A stretch of DNA of 64,000 nucleotides from Actinoplanes sp. DH11 (GCF_020873875.1 NZ_JAHWGU010000010.1:246213-310212); one strand, 5' to 3'. Shown: positions 17,177 to 26,686, numbered from the stretch's first letter. Notes: generated from the sequence alone by a model not told the origin. Numbers and translations: made by a program.

Positions 17177-17380
17177 TCAGACAGAGCGGATGTTGGCGGC
17201 CTGCGGGCCCTTCTGGCCCTGGGTCACCTCGAACTCCACCCGCTGGTTCTCCTCCAGGCTGCGGTAGCCCGACATCTGGATTGCGGAGAAGTGGGCGAAG
17301 ACGTCGGCGCCGCCGTCGTCCGGGGTGATGAACCCGAAGCCCTTGTCCGCGTTGAACCACTTCACAACGCCGGTAACCAT
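17177..17380 (-). CDS. cspA: Cold-shock protein, CspA family
   Basis: The product has 67 residues, the standard length. The RNA-binding motifs appear as KGFGFITPD (RNP1 type) and DVFAHFSAI (RNP2 type). The frame is open far upstream, but the ATG at 17380 follows a GAGGAG ribosome site and gives the canonical start MVTGVVKWFNADKG. It is a single-stranded nucleic acid chaperone of the cytoplasm. It has its own terminator and a structured leader, so it is monocistronic and probably regulated after transcription. Confidence 0.96.
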   Translation of the reverse strand: MVTGVVKWFNADKGFGFITPDDGGADVFAHFSAIQMSGYRSLEENQRVEFEVTQGQKGPQAANIRSV

Positions 17381-17402
17381 GCTCGTCTCCTCGACGGTCG
17401 AT

Positions 17403-17541
17403 CGTTCCCGACCATTATGGACGGGAACGAGGTGGTAAGTCCCGCACTCTGCGGGGCTCGTGTCGCCGTACTGATCGCCCGTACCGGAGAAACCCGGGTT
17501 ACGACAAAGAGCGCCTGGGGCAGACTTCCCCACAGGCGCTC
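17403..17541 (-). promoter_or_regulatory. Structured 5' leader of the cold-shock gene (two hairpins)
   Basis: A perfect 8-bp stem (CGTTCCCG 17403-17410, CGGGAACG 17422-17429, 11-nt loop) sits 23-49 nt upstream of the csp start. A second hairpin spans 17509-17541 (GAGCGCCT with AGGCGCTC plus an inner GGGG/CCCC pairing). Leaders with strong structure are usual for cspA-type genes. The second hairpin could instead mark the end of an earlier transcript. Confidence 0.5.
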
Positions 17542-17605
17542 CTGAGTACTTGGGAACCAAACTGACAACGCTCGTGAGCGTATCACGACGAGAGGGGACT
17601 TCGAA

Positions 17606-18028
17606 GTGCTCGGCGTACACATGGCGCAGCACCTGAAAACCGCCGGACTGACCTGGAAACCACGGCTCGGCGACCGGTTCTCGGTGCCCGACCGCGACCT
17701 CGACGACGAGGTGTTCGTGCTGAGCAACATGACGATTCAGGTGCACGAGCGGCCGGACGGGCGGATCATCGGATTCAACGGGACGACGGAGTGGGCGCTC
17801 GACGATGTGGATCTCGACGAGGCACTCTGGCTGCCCCGTGAGGATCAACTGCGGGAACTCCTCGGCGGCACGTTCCGGGAACTGCGGCGCGAGCCGGGCG
17901 GCTTCCGGGTACGCGTCGACGTGCTCGGTCAGGAGCACGAATTCGGTGCGGGCACGGCCGAGGAGGCGTACGCCCAGGCCCTGATCCATCTTCTCGCCGC
18001 CGCAGGCGTTTTCCACCCGTCAGAGTGA
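17606..18028 (+). CDS. Conserved actinobacterial hypothetical protein
   Basis: The product has 140 residues from GTG 17606, with AGAGGGG 8 nt upstream. It is soluble and acidic, with the block DDEVFVLSNMTI, GRIIGFNGTTEWALD and WLPREDQLRELLGG, a pattern I recognise from a family found next to helicase genes in Streptomyces and relatives. Databases often call such proteins pilus assembly protein CpaE, but the ATPase domain of CpaE is absent and I see no support for that name. The gene converges on adnB with a 9-nt overlap. Function unknown. Confidence 0.75.
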   Translation: MLGVHMAQHLKTAGLTWKPRLGDRFSVPDRDLDDEVFVLSNMTIQVHERPDGRIIGFNGTTEWALDDVDLDEALWLPREDQLRELLGGTFRELRREPGGFRVRVDVLGQEHEFGAGTAEEAYAQALIHLLAAAGVFHPSE

Positions 18029-21000
18029 CACCTCCGGCACCTGCGCGATGAGCGCGGCCAACTCGGCGGCGCCCAGCAGATCCGCCGGACGCACCGTGAC
18101 CTGCTCCCGGACGTAGTGGAACCCGGCCCGCACCCGGTTGACCGGCACGCCGGCCAGGGCCGCCCAGGCGAGTCTGTACGCCGAAAGCTGAACCGCCGCG
18201 GCCTCCGCCTCCACCCCGGACGGCCGCCGCCCGGTCTTCCAGTCGATCACGTCGAACCGGCCGCCGGGATCGGCGAAGACCGCGTCCATCCGGCCACGCA
18301 CCACCACCCCGGCAACGGTCGTCGCGAACGGCACCTCCACCTCGACCGGGGTGCGGTCCGCCCACTCCCCGGTCAGGAACGCCTCCTGGAGGGCGGCCAG
18401 TTCCTCGTCACCGGCCGCGCTGTCGTCGGCCGCACCCGGCAGCTCGTCGATGTCGATCAGGCGCGCCGCGCCGAACCGCTGCTCCAGCCACGCGTGGAAC
18501 GCGGTACCGCGGCGAGCCTGCGGCGCCGGCCGGTGCGGCAGCGGCCGGCGCAGCGACCGGGCCAGCGCCTGCGGGTCGCGCCGGAGCACGACCAGCTGCG
18601 AGACCGACAGGTGCGGCGGCAGCGCCACGTCGGCCGGTCCGTCGCTGCTGTTGCGCTCGGCACGCTCGGCCAGCAGCAGCGACGCCTCCCGCCGCCACCG
18701 CGCGATGTCCGGATCCGCATCGCCGGCATCCCCGGCGCCCGCCGCATCCGCCTCCGAAACGGGAGCCACCGCCGACGCGGGAGCCGCCGCCGACGCGGGA
18801 GCCGCCGCCGACGCGGGAGCCGCCTCGGACGTGGGAGCCGCCTCGGCCAGACCGGCCGCGTCGGCGGCGAGGCCCGCCCGGGCCGCCACCTCCGGGTCGC
18901 CCGCCGCCAGGTCGGCGAACGCCTCGGCCGTCGCCGCGTCCGGGTTCGCTATCATCCGGCGGATCAGGTCGGCGGCCGCCGCCATCGCCGGCCGGCGCAG
19001 ACCCAGCGGGTCCGACGGCCACTCCGCGCTCGCCGCCGCCTGCTCGCCGGGATTCGACTCACCCGGCGCCGGTTCCGGCGTCCAGCGATCCACCACACCG
19101 GACCCGTCCGCGCACACCGCCCGGATCTCGTCCAGGAAGACCGACGGCCCGCGCGGCCGCTTCACGCCCTCACCCCACCAGTACCCGGAGCAGAGCAGCA
19201 GGCGCCGCGGCCGGGTCACCGCCACGTATGCCAGGCGCCGCTCCTCCCGCTCGTCGTGTTCCCGCCAGGCCCGGCCGAACGCACTGAGCGCCGCCGCCAC
19301 GTCCTTCTGCTCGACCGCGTCGGACAGGTCCAGGTCCGGTAGCCCGGACGCGTCACCCCGCAGCGGGAACGGCAGCACCCCGATCCCGCCGAGATAGTGG
19401 TCGGACGCGCGGGACTGACCCGGCCAGACGCCCTTGCTGAGGCCCGCCACCGACACCACGTCCCACTCCAGGCCCTTCGCGGCGTGCGCGGTCAAGATCT
19501 GCACCGCGCCCTCGACCACGTCGACCTGGCCCGGTTCCAGCCCGCGCTCCTCCTCCTCGGCCGCCGTCAGGAACGCGAGGAAACCAGCCAGGGTGCCGCT
19601 CTCGTTCTCACCGGCATAGCGGGTGGCGGCCTCGCCGAGCGCGTCCAGGTGCCCGCGCGCCAGACCGGCGTCACCGGCCGCCCAGCCGCGGACCGCGACC
19701 TCCACGTCCAGGCCGATGGTCCGTTCGATGTCGGCGAGCAGGTCGGGCAGCGGCTGGTCGAGCCGCTGCCGCAGCGCGCTCAGCTCCTGACCGTACGCGC
19801 GAAGCCGCGCGTACCCCTCCGCCGAGTACTGCGCGGCGATGCCCAGGTCGGCCATCGCCTCCACCAGGGTCGCGTCGTCGAGCCGGTCGGCGGTCACGTC
19901 CTCCGCCTCCTCCGGGCTGCGCGCCGAAACCCGGGCCGACGCGATCGTGCGGGCCCGCCGGTGCAGCGCCACCAGGTCGCGGGGGCCGATCCGCCAGCGG
20001 GCGCCGGTGAGCAGCCGGAGCAGCGAGGCCCCGTCGGCCGGGTCGGCCAGCACACGCAGGGTGCAGACGACGTCGCGTACCTCCGGGGTGTCCAGCAGAC
20101 CGCCCAGGCCGACCACCTCCACCGGTAGCCCTCGCGCCCGCAACGCCTCCTCCAGCACCGGGATCTGGCTGCGGACCCGGACCAGGACGGCGCTGGTGGG
20201 CCGGCGCTCCAGCGGGATCTCACCGGCCGGCGCGTCAGGCGTCCCCGCCGCCAGGCGCCATGCGGTGAGCATCGAATCGGCGATCCAGCCGGCCTCGTCG
20301 GCGAACGTCGGCAGCAGCGCACACGTCACCGTTCGCCCGCCGACCGCCTCGGCCACCCGCTCCGCCGAGGTCAGCTCGGTCACGCCGGCCCGCAGCGGCG
20401 CGGAAATCGCGTTGGCCACGGCGAGGATCTCCGGCCGGTTGCGCCAGCTCTTGGAAAGGCTCTGGACCCAGGCCGGATGCCCCTTCCGATCGGTGAACTC
20501 GGCGGGGAAACGTTCCAGCGTGCCGGCCGACGCGCCCCGCCAGCCGTAGATCGACTGGCACGGGTCACCGACCGCGGTCACCGCGTGCCCACCCCCGAAG
20601 AGGTTGTTCAGCATCATCACCTGGGCGTGGCTGGTGTCCTGGTACTCGTCCAGCAGCACGATCCGGAACCGGCCGCGCTCCACCTCGCCGACCTCGGGAT
20701 GATCCCGGGCCACGATCGCGGCGCGGGCCAACTGGTCACCGAAGTCCATCGCCTCCAGGTCCAGTTTGCGCTGCTCGTAGAGGCGCACCAGGGGCAGCAG
20801 CGTGAGCCGCTGCTGCTGGCGGCGCAACACGTCCGCCACGTCCTTGTAGACCCGGCCCGGGAACTCGGTGAGCTCGGCGTAGAACCCGCCCGTCCAGGCG
20901 GCCACGTCGTCCGGGGTCTTCAGATGCTCGGCGATCTCCGCGGACAGGGCCAGCACGTCGTCGGTGACCGTGCCGGGCGCCCGGTTCAAGCCGGTCATCT

Positions 21001-21508
21001 CCCCGGTGTACGCCCGGACCAGCGAATCCACGATCTGCCAGCGGGCGGCCTCGGTGAGCAGCCGGGCCGACGGCTCGTAACCGGCGCGCAGGCCGTGCTC
21101 GGTGACGATCCGGGCCGCGTACGCGTGGTAGGTCGAAATGGTGGCCTCGCCGGCGAACGCGTCGTCCCGGCCGAACCGGCGGACCAGCTGGCCGACCCGG
21201 GTCCGGACCCGGTGCGCCAGCTCGCCGGCCGCCTTGCGGGTGAACGTGAGGCCGAGGATCTCGCCGGGGTGCGCGTACCCGTTGGCGACAAGCCACACCA
21301 CCCGCGACGCCATCGTCTCGGTCTTGCCGGACCCGGCGCCCGCCACCACCAGCAGCGGCGCCACCGGCGCGGCGATGATCGCCTCCTGCTCGGCGGTCGG
21401 CGGCGGCAGGCGCAGCATCCGGGCCAGCTCACGCGGCGTGTACCGGGGACCGGAATCGGCGCGGCGCCGCGGCCGCGACTGATCGGGGAAGAGCGTCGGC
21501 TGACTCAT
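18020..21508 (-). CDS. adnB: AdnB-type helicase-nuclease subunit
   Basis: The product has 1162 residues from ATG 21508, which overlaps the adnA stop by 4 nt. A UvrD-like helicase carries Walker A AGAGSGKTE (about residue 59), the DEYQDTS box and the GDPCQSIYGWRG motif. The C-terminal RecB-like nuclease contains VIDWKTGRRPSG near residue 1090. With AdnA it forms the actinobacterial AdnAB motor-nuclease that resects double-strand breaks. A low-complexity Ala/Glu/Pro insert (repeated PASAA units, DNA about 18740-18850) separates helicase and nuclease parts. The gene order adnA-adnB matches mycobacterial Rv3202c-Rv3201c. Confidence 0.92.
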   Translation of the reverse strand: MSQPTLFPDQSRPRRRADSGPRYTPRELARMLRLPPPTAEQEAIIAAPVAPLLVVAGAGSGKTETMASRVVWLVANGYAHPGEILGLTFTRKAAGELAHRVRTRVGQLVRRFGRDDAFAGEATISTYHAYAARIVTEHGLRAGYEPSARLLTEAARWQIVDSLVRAYTGEMTGLNRAPGTVTDDVLALSAEIAEHLKTPDDVAAWTGGFYAELTEFPGRVYKDVADVLRRQQQRLTLLPLVRLYEQRKLDLEAMDFGDQLARAAIVARDHPEVGEVERGRFRIVLLDEYQDTSHAQVMMLNNLFGGGHAVTAVGDPCQSIYGWRGASAGTLERFPAEFTDRKGHPAWVQSLSKSWRNRPEILAVANAISAPLRAGVTELTSAERVAEAVGGRTVTCALLPTFADEAGWIADSMLTAWRLAAGTPDAPAGEIPLERRPTSAVLVRVRSQIPVLEEALRARGLPVEVVGLGGLLDTPEVRDVVCTLRVLADPADGASLLRLLTGARWRIGPRDLVALHRRARTIASARVSARSPEEAEDVTADRLDDATLVEAMADLGIAAQYSAEGYARLRAYGQELSALRQRLDQPLPDLLADIERTIGLDVEVAVRGWAAGDAGLARGHLDALGEAATRYAGENESGTLAGFLAFLTAAEEEERGLEPGQVDVVEGAVQILTAHAAKGLEWDVVSVAGLSKGVWPGQSRASDHYLGGIGVLPFPLRGDASGLPDLDLSDAVEQKDVAAALSAFGRAWREHDEREERRLAYVAVTRPRRLLLCSGYWWGEGVKRPRGPSVFLDEIRAVCADGSGVVDRWTPEPAPGESNPGEQAAASAEWPSDPLGLRRPAMAAAADLIRRMIANPDAATAEAFADLAAGDPEVAARAGLAADAAGLAEAAPTSEAAPASAAAPASAAAPASAVAPVSEADAAGAGDAGDADPDIARWRREASLLLAERAERNSSDGPADVALPPHLSVSQLVVLRRDPQALARSLRRPLPHRPAPQARRGTAFHAWLEQRFGAARLIDIDELPGAADDSAAGDEELAALQEAFLTGEWADRTPVEVEVPFATTVAGVVVRGRMDAVFADPGGRFDVIDWKTGRRPSGVEAEAAAVQLSAYRLAWAALAGVPVNRVRAGFHYVREQVTVRPADLLGAAELAALIAQVPEVSL

Positions 21509-24500
21509 GTCGGTTCGACGACCTGCCGCCCCTTGCCGGAGATCGGGCAACTGGTACGGACGGGACAGACCCGGCATCGGCTGTTCGCCACCGCGGAGAA
21601 CGTCGAGGCCGCCATGGTCTCGGCGGTGCGACGAACCATCTCGTACGCCCACTGCGGATCCGTGGCCTCGTTCAGCGGCACCTGCATCTGCTCCCGGGCC
21701 TCCTTGCCCGGACCGAGCTGCACCAGCGCCGCACCGCCACTGCTGCTCCCGTAATCCGCGAAAGCCCCCGAGTCCACCGCCGCCTGATAGCCGCCGAGCT
21801 GCGGGTTCTCCGCCAGATCACCGGCCGACACCGCGGTCGTCTTCCCCGTCTTCAAATCGATCACCACGAGTCGGCCGTCCTCGTCGATCTCCAGCCGGTC
21901 GACGCGCCCGGTCAGCTGGATCGGCCGCCGCTCGTCCTCCAGCCGCACCGTGAACTCGTGCTCGATCGCCAGCAACCGCCGCGGGTTCACCGCCAGCCAC
22001 CGCAACAACTTGTCCACCATGCCCTGGGCCCGCTCCTGCTCCGGCCCGGCCAGCCACCGCGCCGCCAGCTCGATGGAATCGAACCGGGCACTGACGTACT
22101 CGACAAGTTTCTCCCGATCCGCGTTGGCATCCTCGGCCAGCATCGCCGCCGCGTGCACCAGGTTCCCGATCCCCTGCGCCGGCCCGGCCGGTGCCGCGCC
22201 GCCGTGCCGTTCCAGCAGCCACCGCAGGCTGCACCGCAACGCGCTCTCCATCGACGACGGCGTCACCTTGACCAGGTCACCCTCCTCGACGAGCGGCCGG
22301 TCGTCGGAGAGCGGCCGCAACCCCCACCACTCGTCCGGATGCGCCCCCGGCACACCTGCGGCGGCCAGCCGGGCGAGCTCCGCCGCCGCCGCGCGCCGCC
22401 GGCCAGGCGTCTGGACGGCGGCGACCACGACGGTACGGAGTTCCGCCACGAGCGACGCCAGGGTCAGCGCCCGAGGCGCCCGCCCCACCGGAAGCTCAGC
22501 CTCCCCGTCGTCCGCCCCCTCTCCCGCATCGCCCGGCGCCCCCTCAACCGCCACCGGCTCACCCGGTTCGCCCTCGACCGACTCGGGCAGCGACCCGCCG
22601 TCACCGTCCGACTCGGGCACCGACCCGCCATCACCGTCCGACTCAGGCAGCGACCCGCCGTCGGCATCCGTGTCCGCGAGCGGCCCGCCGCCCGCATCCG
22701 GGCCGGTGGGTGGGCCGGTGTCCCACGGATCCGGCTCCGGCGGGCCGTCCGGGGATGGCGTGTCCGGGCCGGCGGCCGGGGGGCGTCCCGGGCCGGGGCC
22801 GCCCGCGGCCAGCTCGGTGAGGAAGCGGCTCGGTTGTTCCTCGCCGCCGATGCCGCCGGAACCGGCCGACGCGACAGCGGTGACCACCAGTCGGCGCCGG
22901 GCGCGGGTGATCGCCACGTAGAAGAGCCGTCGTTCCTCGTCGAGCAGTGCCGACGTCTCGGCGGCGACCGCGGCCGGGCCTGCGGCGGGGCGGCCGGCGA
23001 GCACGTCGACGAGGCGTTCCGAGCCGAGCAGGCTGCCGCGCAGGCGCAGGTCGGGCCAGATGCCTTCCTGCACGTCGGCCAGGACCACGACGTCCCATTC
23101 CAGGCCCTTGGCGGCGTGGGCGGTGAGCAGCCGGACCGCTTCGCCACGGTCGGCGCTCGGTGCGATCGAGTCGGCCGGGAGGTCCTGGCCGAGGACGTGT
23201 TCGAGGAAGGTCTCGGTGCGCGCGCCGGGCAGCCGGTCGACGAAGCGGGCGGCCGCGTCGAAGAGCACCACCATCGCGTCGAGGTCGCGGTCGGCGGCCT
23301 CGGCACGCCAGCGGCGGGCACGGCCGGCTTCACGGTGGTCGGGGAGGGGGGCGGTGCCGGTGCTCATCGCGTACCACCGGTCGGCCAGACCACTGGCCCG
23401 CCACACCTCCCAGAGCACGTCCTCCGCGCTGGCGCCGGGCTCGGCCGCGGCTTTCCGCACCACGTCGACCAGGTGGGCGACGGCTTTGGCGGGGCGGGCC
23501 CAGCGGCGCTCGACCAGGTCGAGCCCGGCCGGGTCGCGGAGCGCGTCGACGAGCAGTTCGCCGGAGGGCCGCCGGTCGCCGGCGGCGAGGGCGAGCGCGC
23601 GCAGCCCCTGCCGCAGCCGCCGCTCGGCGAGCGGGTCGGCGCCGCCCAGCGGTGAGTGCAGCAGGGCGACGGCGGCTTCCTCGTCGAGCGCCTCCGGGTC
23701 GAGGGCACAGCGCAGGAGCAGCAGGAACGGGGCGACCGCGGGTTGCAGGTGCAGCGGCAGGTCCTCGGCGTGGGTCACGGTCGGCACCCCGGCGGCCGTG
23801 AGTGCCCGCTGCACCGACGGCTGCTGCAACGTGGTGGACCGCATCACCACTGCCATCCGCGACCACGGGATCCCGTGCAGCAGGTGCGCCTCCCGCAGGG
23901 CGTGTGCGATGAAAGCGGTCTCGGCGGCGGGTGACCGGAATGTCCGGACCACCGACTCCGAGACCAGAGCGCCGATGCCGCTCTCCGCCGGGACACCGGG
24001 CGCGGCGGACGGCTCCGGCCCGGGAGGCGCAAAAGGCTCAGCGGGCGCAGAAGGCCCGGCTGGCGCGGAAGGCCCGGCTGGCGCGGAAGGTCCAGCGTGC
24101 GCAGAAGGCCCAGCAGGCGCAGGGCCGGCGGGTACAGAACGCCCGGCGGGAGCGGAAGGGCCGGCGGGAGCGGAAGGGCCGGCGGAGCTGGCCGGCACGG
24201 CGGGGGGCTGGGGCGGGAACATCAGGCGGTGCGTGATCGCGCCGCGCATGCGGCGGGCGACCCGGCCGGTGGCGGCCAGCAGTGGGGGCGCGAGGCGATG
24301 GTTGGTGTGCAGGGTGATGGTTGGCGCGGGGGCGCCGGTGGGTGTGCGGAACCGGCCCGGGAACGCGGCGACCTGGGTGGGGTCGGCGCCGCGGAAGCCG
24401 TAGACCGAGGAGTCGGGGTCGGCGAAGGCGACCAGGGGCTTGCCGCCGCCGGCGACCTGGGCGAGCAGGTCGAGCTGGGCGGGGTCGGCCTCGGCGAGCT

Positions 24501-25308
24501 CGTCGACGTAGACGTAGGCCAGGCGGCGGCGCTCGGCGGCCAGCAGCTCGGGTTCGTCGGCGAGCAGGCCGGAGGCGGCGCGGACCAGCTCGGCGGGGTC
24601 GTAGGCGGTGGAACCGCGGGTGGTCACGTCGCGCAGGGCGAGGACCGACACGTACTGCCGGAGGAAGCGGGCGGCGGCCGGCCAGTCGTCGCGGCCGAGC
24701 CGCTCGCCGAGGCGGGCCAGCTCGACCGGGCCGACACCGCGCTCGGCGGCGCGCTGCATGAGGTCGCGCAGCTGCTGCGCGAAGGCGCGGGTGGGCAGGG
24801 CCGGGCGCAGCGCCTCCGGCCAGCCGATGTCGTCGGTCGCCTCCTGGTCACCGACGACGGCGAGCAGCTCCCGGATGATCAGATCCTGCTCGGGCCCGGT
24901 GAGCAGGCGCGGCGAGGGCTCACCGCGGTCGGCGGCGGCGCGGCGGAGGAGCCCGAAAGCGTACGCATGGAAGGTGCGCACCAGCGGCTCGTGCACGATC
25001 CGCCCGGCGTCACCGGCGATGCGCGCCTCGATCCGGTCGCGGAGCGCCGCCGCTCCCCGGCGCCCGAAGGTGAGCACCAGGATCCGTTCCGGGTCGGTGC
25101 CCGCGGCGATCCGGGCGGCGACCGACTCGACGAGGACTGTGGTCTTGCCCGTGCCCGGCCCGCCGATCACCAGGAGGGGGCCACCGTCATGGGCGACGAC
25201 CCGGCTCTGCACCTCGTCGGGACGCAGCTCGGGCACGGCCGGACGGGGGCGCCGGACCAGGCGATAGGCGGGCCGGCGCACCGGAGATCGGGGGGCCGGC
25301 GTGCTCAC
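21505..25308 (-). CDS. adnA: AdnA-type helicase-nuclease subunit with long low-complexity inserts
   Basis: The product has 1267 residues, some 200 longer than my recollection of mycobacterial AdnA. Walker A is GGPGTGKTT (residues 49-57), followed by a UvrD-like motor. The C-terminal nuclease carries VIDLKTGK (about residue 1152). Cysteines in ALRCSLRWL and in the closing CRVCPVRTSCP group look like the four ligands of an Fe-S nuclease as in AddB. Two inserts explain the extra length. One is a Pro/Ala/Gly repeat (GPSAPA units, about residues 372-432) and the other an acidic Gly/Asp/Ser repeat (DGGSLPES units, about residues 849-936). Both are encoded by tandemly repeated DNA. AdnA and AdnB act together in double-strand break repair. 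Confidence 0.9.
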   Translation of the reverse strand: MSTPAPRSPVRRPAYRLVRRPRPAVPELRPDEVQSRVVAHDGGPLLVIGGPGTGKTTVLVESVAARIAAGTDPERILVLTFGRRGAAALRDRIEARIAGDAGRIVHEPLVRTFHAYAFGLLRRAAADRGEPSPRLLTGPEQDLIIRELLAVVGDQEATDDIGWPEALRPALPTRAFAQQLRDLMQRAAERGVGPVELARLGERLGRDDWPAAARFLRQYVSVLALRDVTTRGSTAYDPAELVRAASGLLADEPELLAAERRRLAYVYVDELAEADPAQLDLLAQVAGGGKPLVAFADPDSSVYGFRGADPTQVAAFPGRFRTPTGAPAPTITLHTNHRLAPPLLAATGRVARRMRGAITHRLMFPPQPPAVPASSAGPSAPAGPSAPAGRSVPAGPAPAGPSAHAGPSAPAGPSAPAGPSAPAEPFAPPGPEPSAAPGVPAESGIGALVSESVVRTFRSPAAETAFIAHALREAHLLHGIPWSRMAVVMRSTTLQQPSVQRALTAAGVPTVTHAEDLPLHLQPAVAPFLLLLRCALDPEALDEEAAVALLHSPLGGADPLAERRLRQGLRALALAAGDRRPSGELLVDALRDPAGLDLVERRWARPAKAVAHLVDVVRKAAAEPGASAEDVLWEVWRASGLADRWYAMSTGTAPLPDHREAGRARRWRAEAADRDLDAMVVLFDAAARFVDRLPGARTETFLEHVLGQDLPADSIAPSADRGEAVRLLTAHAAKGLEWDVVVLADVQEGIWPDLRLRGSLLGSERLVDVLAGRPAAGPAAVAAETSALLDEERRLFYVAITRARRRLVVTAVASAGSGGIGGEEQPSRFLTELAAGGPGPGRPPAAGPDTPSPDGPPEPDPWDTGPPTGPDAGGGPLADTDADGGSLPESDGDGGSVPESDGDGGSLPESVEGEPGEPVAVEGAPGDAGEGADDGEAELPVGRAPRALTLASLVAELRTVVVAAVQTPGRRRAAAAELARLAAAGVPGAHPDEWWGLRPLSDDRPLVEEGDLVKVTPSSMESALRCSLRWLLERHGGAAPAGPAQGIGNLVHAAAMLAEDANADREKLVEYVSARFDSIELAARWLAGPEQERAQGMVDKLLRWLAVNPRRLLAIEHEFTVRLEDERRPIQLTGRVDRLEIDEDGRLVVIDLKTGKTTAVSAGDLAENPQLGGYQAAVDSGAFADYGSSSGGAALVQLGPGKEAREQMQVPLNEATDPQWAYEMVRRTAETMAASTFSAVANSRCRVCPVRTSCPISGKGRQVVEPT
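24020..24190. repeat. Tandem repeats encoding the Pro/Ala insert of AdnA
   Basis: The DNA carries repeats of about 15 bp (units like GCGGAAGGCCCGGCT), in frame with adnA. A second repeated block lies at about 22590-22680 (GACTCGGGCAGCGACCCGCC type) and encodes the acidic insert. Multiples of three preserve the frame. Confidence 0.75.
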
Positions 25309-25347
25309 GGCATCAAGGAAAGCACGAGGGTACGACGATTACGCACC

Positions 25348-25896
25348 TCAGGCGGCGAGCGTCTCCTCGATCAGGTCGATCGCGGCCGGCACCGTCCGGG
25401 CCACCAGGATCATCTCCATCGCCGCCGGCCGGACGAACTTGTCGTCGACCAGTTGCCCCAGCCAGCGCCACAACCCGTCGTAGAAGCCGTCCGGGTCGAG
25501 CAGCACCATGGGTTTGCGGTGCACGCCGAGGGTCGCGGTGGTCCACACCTCGAAGAGCTCGTCGAGGGTGCCGAGGCCGCCGGGCAGGGTGATGAACGCG
25601 TCGGACCGCTCGATCATCAGGTTTTTCCGGGAACTCATGTCGTCGGTGACCACGAGTTCGTCGGACGTGAGGTCGGCCACCTCCAGGTCCATCAGGCACT
25701 GCGGGATGATCCCGAGGGTGGGCCCGCCGCCGGCCCGGGCACCGTCGGCGACCGCGCCCATCATGCCGACGCAGCCGCCGCCGGAGACCAGGGTGTGCCC
25801 GCGCTCGGCGAGGACCCGGCCGGTTTCTTCGGCCAGGTCGAGCCAGCGCTGTTCGAGAGAGGTCGAGGAGGCGCAGAAAACGCAGACGGCAGCCAC
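25348..25896 (-). CDS. LOG family protein (TIGR00730), cytokinin-riboside phosphorylase type
   Basis: From GTG 25896 the product has 182 residues, the normal LOG length. Diagnostic motifs are SGGGCVGMMG and the PGGxGTxxE block (LPGGLGTLDELFEVW), with SRKNLMIERSDAFI between. LOG proteins hydrolyse nucleoside 5'-monophosphates at the N-glycosidic bond and can release cytokinin-like bases. The start lies 1 nt after the stop of the second LOG gene (TGAcGTG), so the two are translated together. Confidence 0.88.
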   Translation of the reverse strand: MAAVCVFCASSTSLEQRWLDLAEETGRVLAERGHTLVSGGGCVGMMGAVADGARAGGGPTLGIIPQCLMDLEVADLTSDELVVTDDMSSRKNLMIERSDAFITLPGGLGTLDELFEVWTTATLGVHRKPMVLLDPDGFYDGLWRWLGQLVDDKFVRPAAMEMILVARTVPAAIDLIEETLAA

Positions 25897-25897
25897 G

Positions 25898-26680
25898 TCA
25901 CCGGTCCCCGTCGGCGAGGTCGGCCAGGGCCGCGTCGGCGTCCACGATGATCCGGACGGCTTCGTCGACGTCGTCGGTGACCTGGAGAAGTTCGAGATCC
26001 ATGGCACTGATTTTGCCTTCGTCGAGCATCCGGCGCTTCATCCAGTCGAGGAGACCGCCCCAGTACTCGGTGCCCATCAGGATCACCGGGAACCGGGTCA
26101 CCTTCTTCGTCTGCACGAGAGTTATCGCCTCGAAGAGCTCGTCCAGCGTGCCGAAGCCGCCGGGCAGCACCACGAAGGCCTGCGCGTACTTCACGAACAT
26201 GGTCTTGCGGACGAAGAAGTAGCGGAAGTCGATGCCGACGTCGACCCAGTCGTTGAGGCCCTGCTCGAACGGCAGCTCGATGCCGAGGCCGACGGACATG
26301 CCACCGGCCTCGGTGGCACCGCGGTTGGCCGCCTCCATCACGCCGGGACCGCCGCCGGTGATGACCGCGTACCCCGCCTCGGCGAGGGCCGCTCCCAAGC
26401 TCTCGGCCAGCTCGCACTCGTAGCTGCCGGCGCCGCTGCGGGCCGACCCGAAGACGCTCACCGCCGGCGGCAGGTCGGCCAGGGTGTCGAATCCTTCGAC
26501 GAACTCGGAGAGGATGCGCAGTGCTCGCCAGGCGTCCTTGGTCTTCCACTCGCCACGGTGGTGTGAATCGAGAAGTTTTTCGTCGGCGGTGCTCGGCGGA
26601 ACCGAGTCACGGCGCAGAGTGACACCGCCGCGGTGACGCTCCGGTCCTGGTGGCGGTCGCTCGTTGGTGCTCTCCGTCAT
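25898..26680 (-). CDS. LOG family protein (TIGR00730), longer paralogue
   Basis: The product has 260 residues from ATG 26680. The core contains TGGGPGVMEAANRGA, FVRKTMFVKYAQAF and LPGGFGTLDELFEAI, the same catalytic layout as the next gene. An extra N-terminal region of about 70 residues (AWRALRILSEFVEGFDTLAD) is typical of the longer actinobacterial group. The ATG stands 6 nt after TACCTT, so the operon mRNA is probably leaderless. Two adjacent LOG paralogues are also found in other actinobacteria near dapE, as here. Confidence 0.88.
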   Translation of the reverse strand: MTESTNERPPPGPERHRGGVTLRRDSVPPSTADEKLLDSHHRGEWKTKDAWRALRILSEFVEGFDTLADLPPAVSVFGSARSGAGSYECELAESLGAALAEAGYAVITGGGPGVMEAANRGATEAGGMSVGLGIELPFEQGLNDWVDVGIDFRYFFVRKTMFVKYAQAFVVLPGGFGTLDELFEAITLVQTKKVTRFPVILMGTEYWGGLLDWMKRRMLDEGKISAMDLELLQVTDDVDEAVRIIVDADAALADLADGDR

Positions 26681-26686
26681 GCCACC

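Noticed and set aside
17606..18028. The label pilus assembly protein CpaE for this gene
   Set aside because: The 140-residue product has no Walker or receiver domain, so the database name is not supported.
21958..25950. Long plus-strand frames opposite adnA
   Set aside because: They are antisense shadows of adnA; their translations are Arg/Gly/Pro-rich without motifs, while the minus strand has helicase and nuclease motifs throughout.
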